DNA of 64,000 nt from Microvirga subterranea. Lineage in GTDB: Bacteria; Pseudomonadota; Alphaproteobacteria; Rhizobiales; Beijerinckiaceae. The notes below the pieces were generated by a model, which worked only from the letters and a program-made list of their open reading frames with translations, was not told the DNA's origin and made no database searches. The number at the start of each line of letters is the position of its first letter. Position 1 is the first letter of the stretch. The position numbers and the translations under genes were made by a program. Where the stretch lies: positions 248,001-312,000 of the forward strand of contig NZ_QQBB01000005.1 in NCBI RefSeq assembly GCF_003350535.1, in the 5' to 3' direction. This document shows, one piece after another, positions 18,301 through 27,989 of the stretch.

Positions 18301-18339
18301 CGGCAGGCCGGCCTTTCCCCCTCCAGGGCTGGCCTGCCG
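18301..18339. repeat. GC inverted repeat before the second response regulator
   Basis: CGGCAGGCC (18301-18309) and GGCCTGCCG (18331-18339) form a perfect 9-bp inverted repeat with a 21-base loop, ending 30 bases before the regulator start. It could be a second terminator arm or an operator; no T run follows. Confidence 0.5.
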
Positions 18340-18369
18340 CTGGGATTCGAGTACGTTGTGCCCATGTCC

Positions 18370-19068
18370 ATGCGGATTCTCATCATCGAGGACGACCGAG
18401 AGGCGGCCTCCTATCTCGTCAAGGCGTTCCGGGAAGCAGGCTACGTCGCCGATCATGCGGCGGACGGCCTCGACGGCTATGGCATGGCCGAATCCGGCGA
18501 TTACGACGTGCTGGTCGTCGACCGCATGCTGCCGAAGCTCGACGGCCTCTCCCTCATCCGCTCCTTGCGCGAGCAGAAGGTCGAGACGCCGGCCCTGATC
18601 CTGTCGGCCCTCGGCCAGGTCGACGATCGCGTGAAGGGTCTGCGCGCCGGCGGCGACGATTATCTCCCCAAACCTTATGCCTTTTCGGAGCTGCTCGCCC
18701 GCGTCGAGGTGCTCTCGCGCCGCCGTGCCTCGGCTCCGAGCGCCGAGCCGACCGTCTACCGGGTCGCGGACCTCGAACTCGACCGCCTGTCCCACCGGGT
18801 CACGCGGTCGGGCCAGGAGATCGTGCTGCAGCCGCGCGAGTTCCGGCTGCTCGAATACCTGATGAAGAACGCCAACCAGGTGGTGACCCGCACGATGCTG
18901 CTGGAGCACGTCTGGGACTATCACTTCGACCCGCAGACCAACGTGATCGACGTGCACGTCTCGCGTCTGCGCGCCAAGATCGACAAGGGCTTCGACAAGC
19001 CGCTCATCCACACGATCCGCGGCGCCGGCTACATGGTGCGCGTGGGCGGCGAGGGGAGTGACGAGTGA
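18370..19068 (+). CDS. OmpR-family response regulator
   Basis: A 232-residue response regulator. Receiver domain: IIEDDREAA, phosphoacceptor D51 in VLVVDRMLPKLDG, and the K in YLPKPYAFSELLARVE. The winged-helix domain ends with LLEHVWDYHFDPQTNVIDVH and the RAKIDKGF region. ATG 18370 gives the canonical MRILIIEDD start; GTG 18358 and ATG 18364 are in frame and possible. The kinase gene overlaps its stop by four bases. Its place between degP and glnE matches the rhizobial order. No target can be named. Confidence 0.88.
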   Translation: MRILIIEDDREAASYLVKAFREAGYVADHAADGLDGYGMAESGDYDVLVVDRMLPKLDGLSLIRSLREQKVETPALILSALGQVDDRVKGLRAGGDDYLPKPYAFSELLARVEVLSRRRASAPSAEPTVYRVADLELDRLSHRVTRSGQEIVLQPREFRLLEYLMKNANQVVTRTMLLEHVWDYHFDPQTNVIDVHVSRLRAKIDKGFDKPLIHTIRGAGYMVRVGGEGSDE

Positions 19069-20510
19069 CGGGGCCGCGACCGATGACGGCTCTCGGGAAG
19101 CTCTTCCGCACCACCGCGTTCAAGCTGTCCTTCGCGTATCTCCTGGTCTTCACGATCTTCGCCTTTGTGACCCTGGGCTACGTCGCGTGGAGCGCGCAGC
19201 GGCTTCTGACCGACCAGTTCGTCTCCACCATCGAGGCCGAGATCAATGGTCTCTCGGAGCAGTACCGGAACGGCGGATTGCGCCGTCTGGTGAACATCGT
19301 CGAGCGCCGCTCCCGCGCGCCGGGCGCCTCGCTCTATCTCGTCACCACGGCCTCGGGCGAACGGATCGCCGGCAATGTCGGCGCGCTGCCGCCCGGCGTG
19401 ATCGACCAGCCGGGCCAGTTCGAGACCGCCTACAGCCGGACCGACGACCAGGACGCGGCGCCGAACCACGCCATCGTGCGGGTCTACCTGCTGCCGGGCG
19501 GCTTCCGGCTCCTCGTTGGTCGCGACGTGGAGGAGCGGATCCGCCTCCGCGACATCATCCACCGCGCCTTCGGCTATTCGCTGCTGTTCATCGGCGTGCT
19601 CGGGTGCATCGGCAGCTGGTTCATCGCCAGGCGCGTGCTGAAGCGCGTCGACGACATGACCGAGACGACCCGGGTGATCATGGCAGGCGATCTCGGCGGC
19701 CGGCTGCGGGTCGCCGGCACGGGCGACGAGCTCGACCGCCTCGCGATGAACCTCAACGACATGCTCGACCGGATCGGCGAGCTGATGCGCGGCATGCGCG
19801 AGGTGTCGGACAACATCGCCCATGACCTCAAGACGCCGCTCACGCGCCTGCGCAACAAGGCCGACGAGGCCCTGCGGACGGCGAAGACCCCTGACGAGCT
19901 CAAGGCATCCCTCGAAGCCATCATCGAGGAGAGCGACAACCTCATCCGCATCTTCAACGCGCTCTTGATGATCGCGCGGCTCGAAGCCGGCAACGCCCGC
20001 GAGGAGCTGGCGGACTTCAACGCCGCCGACACCGTCCGCGACGTGGCCGAGCTCTACGAGGCTCTCGCCGAGGAGGCTGGCCTGCCGCTCGAGGTTTCGG
20101 TCGAGGAGGACCTTCCCGTCCACGGCAGCCGCGAGCTTCTGGGACAGGCCATGGCGAACCTGCTCGACAACGCCCTGAAATACGGCGCCCAGTCGACCTC
20201 TCCTGATATGGTGGCGGCCATCGCCGTGTCGGCGCGCCGGCTCGACGGCGAGGCCGAGATCGTGGTGGCGGATCGCGGGCCCGGCATTCCCGAGGCGGAG
20301 CGCGGCCACGTGCTCGAGCGCTTCGTGCGGCTGGAGACAGCGCGCACGCGTCCGGGCTTCGGCCTGGGGTTGAGCCTCGCGGCGGCCGTGGCCCGGCTCC
20401 ACGGCGGCACCTTGCGGCTCGAGGACAACGCCCCGGGCCTGCGGGCGGTGCTTCTGCTGCCCTTGGGCCAGATGCCCGTCTCGCAGGCGCCCGCCCAGGC
20501 GGCGGCCTGA
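19065..20510 (+). CDS. Membrane sensor histidine kinase
   Basis: A 481-residue partner of the preceding regulator. Membrane segment 1 is about residues 22-44 (FAYLLVFTIFAFVTLGYVAW) and segment 2 about 170-188 (GYSLLFIGVLGCIGSWFIA). Then come HAMP, the H box with H253 (NIAHDLKTPLTRLRNK), and the ATPase boxes NLLDNALKYGA, DRGPGIPEAE and GFGLGLSLAAAVARLHGG. The GTG start overlaps the regulator stop; ATG 19083 is an alternative. Segment 2 follows a periplasmic domain of about 125 residues, whose ligand is unknown. Confidence 0.88.
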   Translation: MTGPRPMTALGKLFRTTAFKLSFAYLLVFTIFAFVTLGYVAWSAQRLLTDQFVSTIEAEINGLSEQYRNGGLRRLVNIVERRSRAPGASLYLVTTASGERIAGNVGALPPGVIDQPGQFETAYSRTDDQDAAPNHAIVRVYLLPGGFRLLVGRDVEERIRLRDIIHRAFGYSLLFIGVLGCIGSWFIARRVLKRVDDMTETTRVIMAGDLGGRLRVAGTGDELDRLAMNLNDMLDRIGELMRGMREVSDNIAHDLKTPLTRLRNKADEALRTAKTPDELKASLEAIIEESDNLIRIFNALLMIARLEAGNAREELADFNAADTVRDVAELYEALAEEAGLPLEVSVEEDLPVHGSRELLGQAMANLLDNALKYGAQSTSPDMVAAIAVSARRLDGEAEIVVADRGPGIPEAERGHVLERFVRLETARTRPGFGLGLSLAAAVARLHGGTLRLEDNAPGLRAVLLLPLGQMPVSQAPAQAAA

Positions 20511-20571
20511 GACGGAGGATGGAGGTGGGGGGCGGATATTTCGGTTGCCTTCCTGTCGCCGGCATGGAGAC

Positions 20572-23500
20572 ATGAGGCCGATCAACCCTCGACATGGATT
20601 GGCCGTGCCGGACCAGACCCGCTCCCTCCTCAGCCGCCTCGCCAAGGCTCCTCCCGTCTCCGATTTGCGGCGGGCGAAGGCGCAGCTGGCGGATTTCGCC
20701 GGGCGCGCGAAGGACAGGCCGGAGGCCGCCGACCTTCTGCCGCATCTCGACGGCGGCACCCTGCGCGACCTCCTTCTGTCGATTGCGGATCACTCGACGT
20801 TCCTCTGGCAGCTCGCGCTGAGCGATCCCGTCCGGATGGCGATGCTTGCCCGGCAGTCTCCCGAGGCGACGCACCGCGCCATCGTCGAGAGCCAGGCCAA
20901 CCTGTTCCGCGAGATGCGCTCCGGCGCGATCACCCGCGACGACGCGGTGCGGGCCTTCCGGCGCAACCGCAACACCCATGCGCTGCTCGTGGCGCTTGCC
21001 GATATCGGCGGGATCTGGGGTGTCGAGGAGGTGACCCGCGCGCTCTCCGAATTCGCCGATGCTTCCGTGCGCGGCGGCGTGAACCTGGTGCTGACCGAGA
21101 CGGCGGATCTCGGACGCATCGTGCTGAAGAATCCCGACGAGCCGGGGGAGGGCTCCGGCTTCACGGTGCTGGCGCTCGGCAAGCATGGGGCGGGCGAGCT
21201 CAACTACTCGAGCGACATCGACCTCGTGATCTTCTTCGACCCCGCGTCATCGGCCCTGCCGGAGGGCGCCGAGCCCGCGACCCTCTACACCCGCATCGCC
21301 CAGCAGCTCGCGCGCCTGCTTCAGGAGCGCACGCCGGACGGCTACGTGCACCGGGTCGATTATCGCCTGAGGCCCGATCCGGGCTCGACCCCCACCGCGG
21401 TGGCGCTGCCCTCGGCCTATATCTACTACGAGACGGTGGGCCAGAACTGGGAGCGCGCGGCGCTCATCAAGGCGCGACCCGTCGCGGGCGACGTCGGCCT
21501 CGGCGAGACGTTCATCGCGGAGCTGCGCCCCTTCATCTGGCGCAAATACTTCGACTTCGCGTCGATTGCCGACGTGCACGCAATGAAGCGGCAGATCCAC
21601 GCGGTGCGGGGGCACGACGAGATCGCGGTCGCGGGCCACGACATCAAGCTCGGACGCGGCGGCATCCGCGAGATCGAGTTCTTCGTGCAGACGCAGCAGC
21701 TCGTTTTCGGCGGGCGGCGTCCGGCCCTGCGCGGACGGCGCACCCTCGATATGCTGGACGCGCTGCACGAGGAGGGCTGGATCACGGAAAACGCGCGCGA
21801 CGAGCTCTCCGACGCCTATCGATTCTTGCGCACCATCGAGCACCGGCTGCAGATGGTGGCGGACGAGCAGACGCAGCGCCTTCCCTCCGACGAGGAGGAG
21901 CTGAAGCGCTTCGCCAGGTTCTGCGGCTATCCCACCCTCAAGGCTTTCGCAAAGGCACTGACCCAGCAGGCGCGCATCGTGCAGGGGCATTACGCGCTGC
22001 TGTTCGAGGAGGGGCCTGAGCTTGCCTCCGACGTAGGCAACCTCGTCTTCACGGGCACGACGGACGATCCCGAGACCCTCGCGACGCTCCGGCGTCTCGG
22101 CTTCCGCCAGCCCGAGCAGGCCGCCGAGACCGTGCGCGGCTGGCATTTCGGCCGCCGCGCCGCCATCACCAGCCAGCGCGCCCGCGAGGTGCTGACCGAG
22201 CTTGTGCCGGCGCTTCTGTCGGCCCTCGGCGGCACGGCGGATCCCGACGGCGCTCTCGCGGCGCTCGACCGCGCCTTCGGCCGCATGCCGGCCGCCGTGG
22301 AGCTGCTCACCATCCTGCAATCGCACGACCGCCTTCGCCTGCGCTTCGCGGATCTTCTCGGCACGGCGCCGCGTCTCGCTGACACGGTCGCCCAGGCGCC
22401 GCACGTGCTCGACGCCCTCATCGATCCGGCCTTCGGCATTCCGTTCAACGACGACGCAGCCATCGGCGAGCAGGTGCGCCAGATCATCGGCACGCCTTCC
22501 GACCACGAGGACTTCCTCGACCGCGCCCGCGACGCCGCGCGGCAGATGCGCTTCATCACGGGCGCGCGGCTTCTCTCCGACATCCTTTCGCCCGCGCAGG
22601 CCGGCGAGGCTTATGCGTCGATCGCGGATGCGATGATCCGGGTGTCGTTCGAGGCGGTGCGCAAGGTCTTCGAAGCGGAGCACGGCGTGGTGCCCGGCTC
22701 CCGCATCGCCGTGCTCGGCCTCGGCAGATTGGGCTCGCGGGAGCTGACCGCGACCTCCGATCTCGACTTGGTTGTGACCTACGATTTCGACGAGGAGCGG
22801 CGCGAGAGCGACGGCGCGCGCAAGCTCGACGCGGTGGTGTATTTCACGCGCCTCACACAGCGGCTCGTGGCAGCCCTGACGGTGCCGACCCGGCGCGGCC
22901 TGCTCTACGAGGTCGATCTTCGCCTGCGCCCGCAGGGCGGCAAGGGGCCGGTCGCGTCGCAGTTCCGCGGCTTCCTGAACTACCAGAAGACCGAAGCGGA
23001 CCTGTGGGAGCACATGGCGCTCACCCGCGCCCGCGTGATCCTCGCGGACGACGGGTTCGAAAGCGAGGTCGCGACCGCCGTGAAGGACATTGTCGGCGCT
23101 GCGCGGGACCGCAAGCACGTCGTGTCGGAGGTGGCATCCATGCGCGAACTGATCGCGCAGGAGAAGGGCGACGACAATCCCTGGGACCTGAAGCTCGCCC
23201 GCGGCGGCCTCACGGACATCGACTTCATCGCGCAAGCGCTCGTGCTGGCGCACGGGGCGCAACATCCGAGCCTCGTCGGACTGGCGCCGGAACCGGTCTT
23301 CGCTGAAGCGCGCAAGGCCGGCCTGCTGAGCCGGGACGTCGCCGAGACCCTCATCGAGGCGCGCCGGCTTCTGAACGCGATCTTCCAGTGGCAGCGCCTG
23401 ACGATCGAAGGCAGGTTCGATCCCGCGACCGTGCCGCCAGTGATCCTCAAACGCCTCGCCGCCGTCGCCGGGCTGCCGGACGAGAAGGTGCTGCTCGAAC

Positions 23501-23586
23501 AGCTCAACGAGACACGCGGGAGAGTCGCGGAGGTGTTCGGGCGGGTGCTGGATGTGGGGTCACGGAGAGTAAAGCGGTCGGGATAG
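20572..23586 (+). CDS. glnE: Bifunctional glutamine synthetase adenylyltransferase/deadenylase
   Basis: A roughly 1004-residue nitrogen-control enzyme that attaches and removes AMP on glutamine synthetase in response to PII. Two nucleotidyltransferase domains are visible: an N-terminal one with GKHGAGELNYSSDIDLVIFF and a C-terminal one with GLGRLGSRELTATSDLDLVV. RLRPDPGST and LRLRPQGGKGPVA are the matching second motifs. ATG 20572 is chosen; TTG 20545 and GTG 20605 are alternatives and the ribosome site is weak. It follows the kinase gene by about 60 bases, possibly in the same transcript. Confidence 0.95.
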   Translation: MRPINPRHGLAVPDQTRSLLSRLAKAPPVSDLRRAKAQLADFAGRAKDRPEAADLLPHLDGGTLRDLLLSIADHSTFLWQLALSDPVRMAMLARQSPEATHRAIVESQANLFREMRSGAITRDDAVRAFRRNRNTHALLVALADIGGIWGVEEVTRALSEFADASVRGGVNLVLTETADLGRIVLKNPDEPGEGSGFTVLALGKHGAGELNYSSDIDLVIFFDPASSALPEGAEPATLYTRIAQQLARLLQERTPDGYVHRVDYRLRPDPGSTPTAVALPSAYIYYETVGQNWERAALIKARPVAGDVGLGETFIAELRPFIWRKYFDFASIADVHAMKRQIHAVRGHDEIAVAGHDIKLGRGGIREIEFFVQTQQLVFGGRRPALRGRRTLDMLDALHEEGWITENARDELSDAYRFLRTIEHRLQMVADEQTQRLPSDEEELKRFARFCGYPTLKAFAKALTQQARIVQGHYALLFEEGPELASDVGNLVFTGTTDDPETLATLRRLGFRQPEQAAETVRGWHFGRRAAITSQRAREVLTELVPALLSALGGTADPDGALAALDRAFGRMPAAVELLTILQSHDRLRLRFADLLGTAPRLADTVAQAPHVLDALIDPAFGIPFNDDAAIGEQVRQIIGTPSDHEDFLDRARDAARQMRFITGARLLSDILSPAQAGEAYASIADAMIRVSFEAVRKVFEAEHGVVPGSRIAVLGLGRLGSRELTATSDLDLVVTYDFDEERRESDGARKLDAVVYFTRLTQRLVAALTVPTRRGLLYEVDLRLRPQGGKGPVASQFRGFLNYQKTEADLWEHMALTRARVILADDGFESEVATAVKDIVGAARDRKHVVSEVASMRELIAQEKGDDNPWDLKLARGGLTDIDFIAQALVLAHGAQHPSLVGLAPEPVFAEARKAGLLSRDVAETLIEARRLLNAIFQWQRLTIEGRFDPATVPPVILKRLAAVAGLPDEKVLLEQLNETRGRVAEVFGRVLDVGSRRVKRSG

Positions 23587-24108
23587 ATCCGGGCGCAACC
23601 ACACGGCGCGGGGAGGGGCGGTGGCCCTCCCGCAGGGCGTGCAAACTGGATCTTATGATGAGATGTTCACTGCAACTTTCGTCTGTGGTCGGAGATTGCG
23701 ACGAAAGGAGAGCGTCAGTTTCAGTGCCTTCGCATAAAGCACTGAGTAAAATTGATGCCCGACTGACGTATTGAATCGGCCGCGATCCTGTAAGAGTGAT
23801 GTCTGCGGCAACGAGACTTAGCTTTCAGGGCCTGACATCAACTTCGTCTTCTCAATCTCAACTTGTTCGTGAGCCCTTCGGCGGCCTCGACCTTAGGTGC
23901 GCCAAGTCACTGTTCTTGAGATAATATTCCTTTGCATGCAACCTAAAGCGATATTGCTTTAAGATCGCACCCTTTGATTGCGCTGGTCTAAAATGCAACA
24001 CTATACCGAGCTTCTCTGGCGGGCGCAGTTCCGCTGGGCGGCAGGAGGGTTCGGCCTCATGACGGGCTACCCCTCTCTTTGAGCGACAACGGTGACCAGG
24101 GGAGCGGT
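23587..24108. other. Gene-poor, AT-richer intergenic region before the RTX gene
   Basis: About 520 bases with no convincing gene on either strand and visibly less GC than the flanking glnE. A small inverted repeat, TAAAGC (23944-23949) and GCTTTA (23956-23961) around GATATT, lies 148 bases before the RTX start and could be an operator. The lower GC continues into the first 850 bases of the RTX gene, so the region and the gene's N-terminal part may have arrived together. Confidence 0.5.
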
Positions 24109-27100
24109 ATGGCTTTTTCACTCGAAGAGCTGATGGGATTTTTCTTCGATAATAGTGGTGGCGGAGGCATTTGGTACGGCGGCACGGGCATCAGTTACGG
24201 TCCTATTGCCAACGGCATAGCGACGGGCGGTACGTATCCCGGGGGCACGTATGAATCGGGTTCTTCATATCCGCCTTCAGGGGGGAGCGAAGCCGGCGGA
24301 TCGGATGTCCCAATAAAGATAGAGGGAAAGGTTATCGTTAGTGAGCACGTCATCAACAACCAGCGATACCTCGAGGACTCCCTCGGCAAGCTTTACATCG
24401 TAAATCCTCGAGGAAAGATCTTCGTAGTTCCTGCCAATGTAAATGTAGACCTGCTGATGTCACAGGCAGAGCTCTTTAACGCTCTCCTCGAAGGTAGCAT
24501 GATAGCCGTTCCTGTCGATGCCGGCACCATCTATCTACACTTAGACGGCTCCATGTACACAATGCCTACGGGCAGCGGAGTCTTCATGCCTGTTGCAGCC
24601 GGGCCTTTAGCGAGCATCGGGTGGGACTTAGCAGTCGTTGGACCTACGTGGAACGAGGGGCTCCAGCATGAACAAATGTGGGAGACCATCACGACGGACC
24701 ATGGAACCTTTTGGTTGAACACATGGTTCGACGTGGCCTACGAGGCCCCTCCAGTTATGTTTGGCGGGCCTACGAATGATATACCCAGAGCCACTATTGA
24801 AGACATCTTTGGGACGGCAGTTCGGCAGGATAACCAAAACATTCTCGAGCTAGATGGCGGCGGATGGTCGAACGACACCTTCTTCATCCAGGATCCTCCA
24901 CCTGCAGCCTCCCCCGATGCCGGATCAGGTGAGGTGATCCGCAAAGGCTATAGCGTCATCTTCAGTGACTACGCGGCGAGAACGGTTTACGGCACCTCCG
25001 GCAACGACGTGATCGATGAGGGAGGCTGGGTGCTGGGCGGCAAGGGTGACGACGCGATCACCGGCAATGCCTTCTCGGATACGCTCATCGGCGGCGACGG
25101 CATGGACACGCTCAACGGTGCGGCCGGAGACGACACCATTGATGGCGGCGCCGATGCCGACGTGATCAATGGAGGCGACGGAGATGATCTGCTCGACGGC
25201 AATACCGGAAGCGACGTCCTCAACGGCGGCGCGGGAGCTGACACCTTCGTGGGTGGCGACGGTTGGGACCAGGTGAACTACACCGACTCCCAAATGAGCG
25301 TGATCGTCGACCTCGAGAATGTTATCACCGCCGGCGGCGCCGAAGGAGACCGGTTCAACGGCATCGAGGCCGTCGCCGGTTCGGCCTACGGCGACCAACT
25401 CCTCGGCAACGGCCAGAACAACAACCTCATCGGCGGCGGCGGCGACGACTACATGGACGGCCGCGCGGGCACCGACTGGCTCTTCGGCGAAGCCGGCAAC
25501 GATACGCTGGCAGGTGGTCTTGGAGGTGACTTCCTGCTCGGCGGCGCCGGCACCGACACGGCCGACTACCGCAATGCGCTTGCGGGCGTGACCGCAAATC
25601 TCGCCACCGGCGGCACGGGCGGCGAGGCGGATGGGGATCGATTCTATGATATCGAGAACATCTCCGGCTCGAACCACGACGATCAACTCACCGGCGATGC
25701 GGGCGCGAACACGCTCTCGGGCAGGGACGGCGCGGATCTGCTCGATGGTGGAGACGGCGACGACATCCTGATCGGCGGCGACGGTGCCGACACGCTGATC
25801 GGCGGCGACGGCTGGGACACGGCCTCCTATGCCGGCTCCACGTCCGGCGTGACGGTGAGCCTGGCCACGGGCAACGCCGAAGGCGACGTGTTCAGCGGCG
25901 TCGAGGGGCTCGCCGGCACCGAGTTCGACGATCATCTGAGCGGTGATGCGGCCTCCAACGTGCTCGTGGGCGCAGGCGGCGGCGATTACCTCGACGGCGG
26001 GGACGGCCACGATGCGCTCTATGGCGGCGCGGGCCACGATACGCTCATTGGCGCAGCCGGCGACGACGCGATGAACGGCGATGACGGCAACGACTTCCTC
26101 GATGGCGGCTCCGGTGACGACACCGCCTCGGGCGGCGCCGGCAGCGACGTCATCACCGGCGGCTCCGGCCATGACGTGCTCGACGGCGGCGACGGCAACG
26201 ACACGCTGGTGGGCGGCCATGGCAACGACACGCTCGTGGGTGGGGCCGGCGCCAATACACTCGACGGCGGCGCCGGCTTCGACATCGCCTCCTATGCGGG
26301 CGCGTCGGCGGGCGTCGTGGTGAGCCTCGCGCCGGGCGCGAAGGCGCAGGCCGACAGCTTCACCGGCATCGAGGGGCTGTCGGGCTCGTCCCATGCCGAC
26401 CGGCTCACGGGCGATGCGAACGGCAACCTGCTGGAGGGCCATTCGGGCGACGACACGCTCGAAGGCGGAGACGGCGCCGACACGCTCGCGGGTGGGGCAG
26501 GTCTCGACACCGTGTCCTATGCGGATGCGGCGTCGGGCGTGGCGGCGAGCCTCGTCGACGGCGGCACGGACGGCGCCGCGGCCGGAGACGTGTTCGAGAG
26601 CATCGAGAACCTGTCCGGTTCGGCCCATGGCGATCAGCTCACGGGCGATGGGGGCGGAAACGTACTCTCGGGCCAGGCGGGCGACGATCTGCTCGACGGA
26701 GATGCCGGCAACGATACGCTCGACGGCGGGGCCGGCTGGGATACGGCCACCTATCAGGATGCGCAGGCGGGCGTGGTCGCAAGCCTCGCGGTAGGCGGCA
26801 GCGGCGGGGAGGCGGCCGGCGACACGTTCAGCGGCGTCGAGGCGCTCGTCGGCTCGTCCTACGACGACCGGCTCACGGGCGACGATGCAGCCAACGTTCT
26901 ATCCGGCGCGGGCGGCAACGACGTGCTGAGCGGCGGCCGGGGCAATGACAGCCTCGACGGCGGCATCGGCAACGACACGCTGACCGGCGGCGACGGGGCC
27001 GACGCGCTCACCGGGGGCCTCGGCTTCGACATGGCGAGCTACCAAGGCGCCGGCGCCGGCGTGGTGGCGAGCCTGGCGAGCGGCGGCACGGGCGGCGATG

Positions 27101-27789
27101 CGGCCGGCGACACGTTCGTCGGCATCGAGGGGCTGATCGGCTCAGGCCATGGCGACCGCCTCACCGGCAATGCGGGCCACAACCTGCTGGTCGGCTATGG
27201 CGGCGACGACGTGCTGAGCGGCGGGGGTGGCAACGACACCCTCGACGGCGGCGAGGGCTTCGACATCGCGGATTATTCCACGGCGTCGGCGAGCCTGAAC
27301 CTCGACCTCTCCGGCGGCAATTCGGGCACTGTCCTGATCTCGATCGAAGGGCTCACCGGGTCGGCTTTCGACGACGTGCTTGCCGGCAACGGCGCGGCCA
27401 ACCTGCTCGACGGCGGGGCCGGCAACGACGTCCTGCGCGGCAGCGACGGCAACGATACGCTGACCGGTGACCGCGGCAGCGACATCTTCGTGTTCGACGC
27501 GCTGCTGAATGGTGCCGGTAACGTCGATGCGGTGACGGACTTCGACTTCCGCGAGGACCGGATCCAGCTCGACAGCGGCATCTTCACCGGCCTTCGCTCG
27601 GGCCCGCTCGATGCGGCAGCCTTCACGTTGGACAAGAATGCCACGACTGCGGACCACCGCATCATCTACCATGCGGAAACGGGCGAGCTGTTCTACGACG
27701 CGGACGGCACAGGGCGGATCGAACAGGTGAAGTTCGCGGTTCTCGTTCCGGGCACCGTTCTCAGCGCGGATCTGTTCATGATCGCCTGA
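24109..27789 (+). CDS. RTX calcium-binding protein with a novel N-terminal region
   Basis: A 1226-residue protein, probably exported by type I secretion through its C-terminus. Residues 1 to about 290 are not RTX-like (MAFSLEELMGFFFDNSGGGG, then a Gly-rich stretch, YLEDSLGKLYIVNPRGKIF, a Trp-rich part) and are AT-richer than the rest. From about residue 300 there are dozens of GGxGxDxLx nonapeptides. They form eight larger units, each ending in a ~50-residue insert of the type GWDTASYAGSTSGVTVSLA, then GDxFxxIExLxGS and a DxLTGD segment. The last ~100 residues (GSDIFVFDALLN to SADLFMIA) resemble the serralysin-type C-terminal domain. ATG 24109 has AGGGGAG five bases upstream; TTG 24079 lacks one. 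No secretion ABC genes are nearby. Confidence 0.9.
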   Translation: MAFSLEELMGFFFDNSGGGGIWYGGTGISYGPIANGIATGGTYPGGTYESGSSYPPSGGSEAGGSDVPIKIEGKVIVSEHVINNQRYLEDSLGKLYIVNPRGKIFVVPANVNVDLLMSQAELFNALLEGSMIAVPVDAGTIYLHLDGSMYTMPTGSGVFMPVAAGPLASIGWDLAVVGPTWNEGLQHEQMWETITTDHGTFWLNTWFDVAYEAPPVMFGGPTNDIPRATIEDIFGTAVRQDNQNILELDGGGWSNDTFFIQDPPPAASPDAGSGEVIRKGYSVIFSDYAARTVYGTSGNDVIDEGGWVLGGKGDDAITGNAFSDTLIGGDGMDTLNGAAGDDTIDGGADADVINGGDGDDLLDGNTGSDVLNGGAGADTFVGGDGWDQVNYTDSQMSVIVDLENVITAGGAEGDRFNGIEAVAGSAYGDQLLGNGQNNNLIGGGGDDYMDGRAGTDWLFGEAGNDTLAGGLGGDFLLGGAGTDTADYRNALAGVTANLATGGTGGEADGDRFYDIENISGSNHDDQLTGDAGANTLSGRDGADLLDGGDGDDILIGGDGADTLIGGDGWDTASYAGSTSGVTVSLATGNAEGDVFSGVEGLAGTEFDDHLSGDAASNVLVGAGGGDYLDGGDGHDALYGGAGHDTLIGAAGDDAMNGDDGNDFLDGGSGDDTASGGAGSDVITGGSGHDVLDGGDGNDTLVGGHGNDTLVGGAGANTLDGGAGFDIASYAGASAGVVVSLAPGAKAQADSFTGIEGLSGSSHADRLTGDANGNLLEGHSGDDTLEGGDGADTLAGGAGLDTVSYADAASGVAASLVDGGTDGAAAGDVFESIENLSGSAHGDQLTGDGGGNVLSGQAGDDLLDGDAGNDTLDGGAGWDTATYQDAQAGVVASLAVGGSGGEAAGDTFSGVEALVGSSYDDRLTGDDAANVLSGAGGNDVLSGGRGNDSLDGGIGNDTLTGGDGADALTGGLGFDMASYQGAGAGVVASLASGGTGGDAAGDTFVGIEGLIGSGHGDRLTGNAGHNLLVGYGGDDVLSGGGGNDTLDGGEGFDIADYSTASASLNLDLSGGNSGTVLISIEGLTGSAFDDVLAGNGAANLLDGGAGNDVLRGSDGNDTLTGDRGSDIFVFDALLNGAGNVDAVTDFDFREDRIQLDSGIFTGLRSGPLDAAAFTLDKNATTADHRIIYHAETGELFYDADGTGRIEQVKFAVLVPGTVLSADLFMIA

Positions 27790-27818
27790 CGTTCGCACGC
27801 AGGATAACGTGACCACAG

Positions 27819-27848
27819 GGCGCGGCGCCGGAAGGCGCCGCGCCTTTT
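27819..27848 (+). terminator. Rho-independent terminator after the RTX gene
   Basis: GGCGCGGCGCC (27819-27829), loop GGAA, GGCGCCGCGCC (27834-27844), then TTTT. A perfect 11-bp stem with a T tail, 30 bases past the RTX stop. Confidence 0.9.
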
Positions 27849-27989
27849 CGCATTCGGAGCGGACGTCCGGTGCCGCGGGCCACGCTCCGTCCAGGGGACT
27901 GTCGGGGGTTGCCGTGGGCCGGGAACGTTCGATAATCATCCGGGTTCGCTGAAACCGCCTGCCACGCCCTACCGGCCGGAGATCACCCA

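Noticed and set aside
24980..27400. CRISPR array or DNA satellite in the RTX region
   Set aside because: The repetition follows the nonapeptide code in one continuous frame, with varied codons and no constant direct repeat and spacer pattern.
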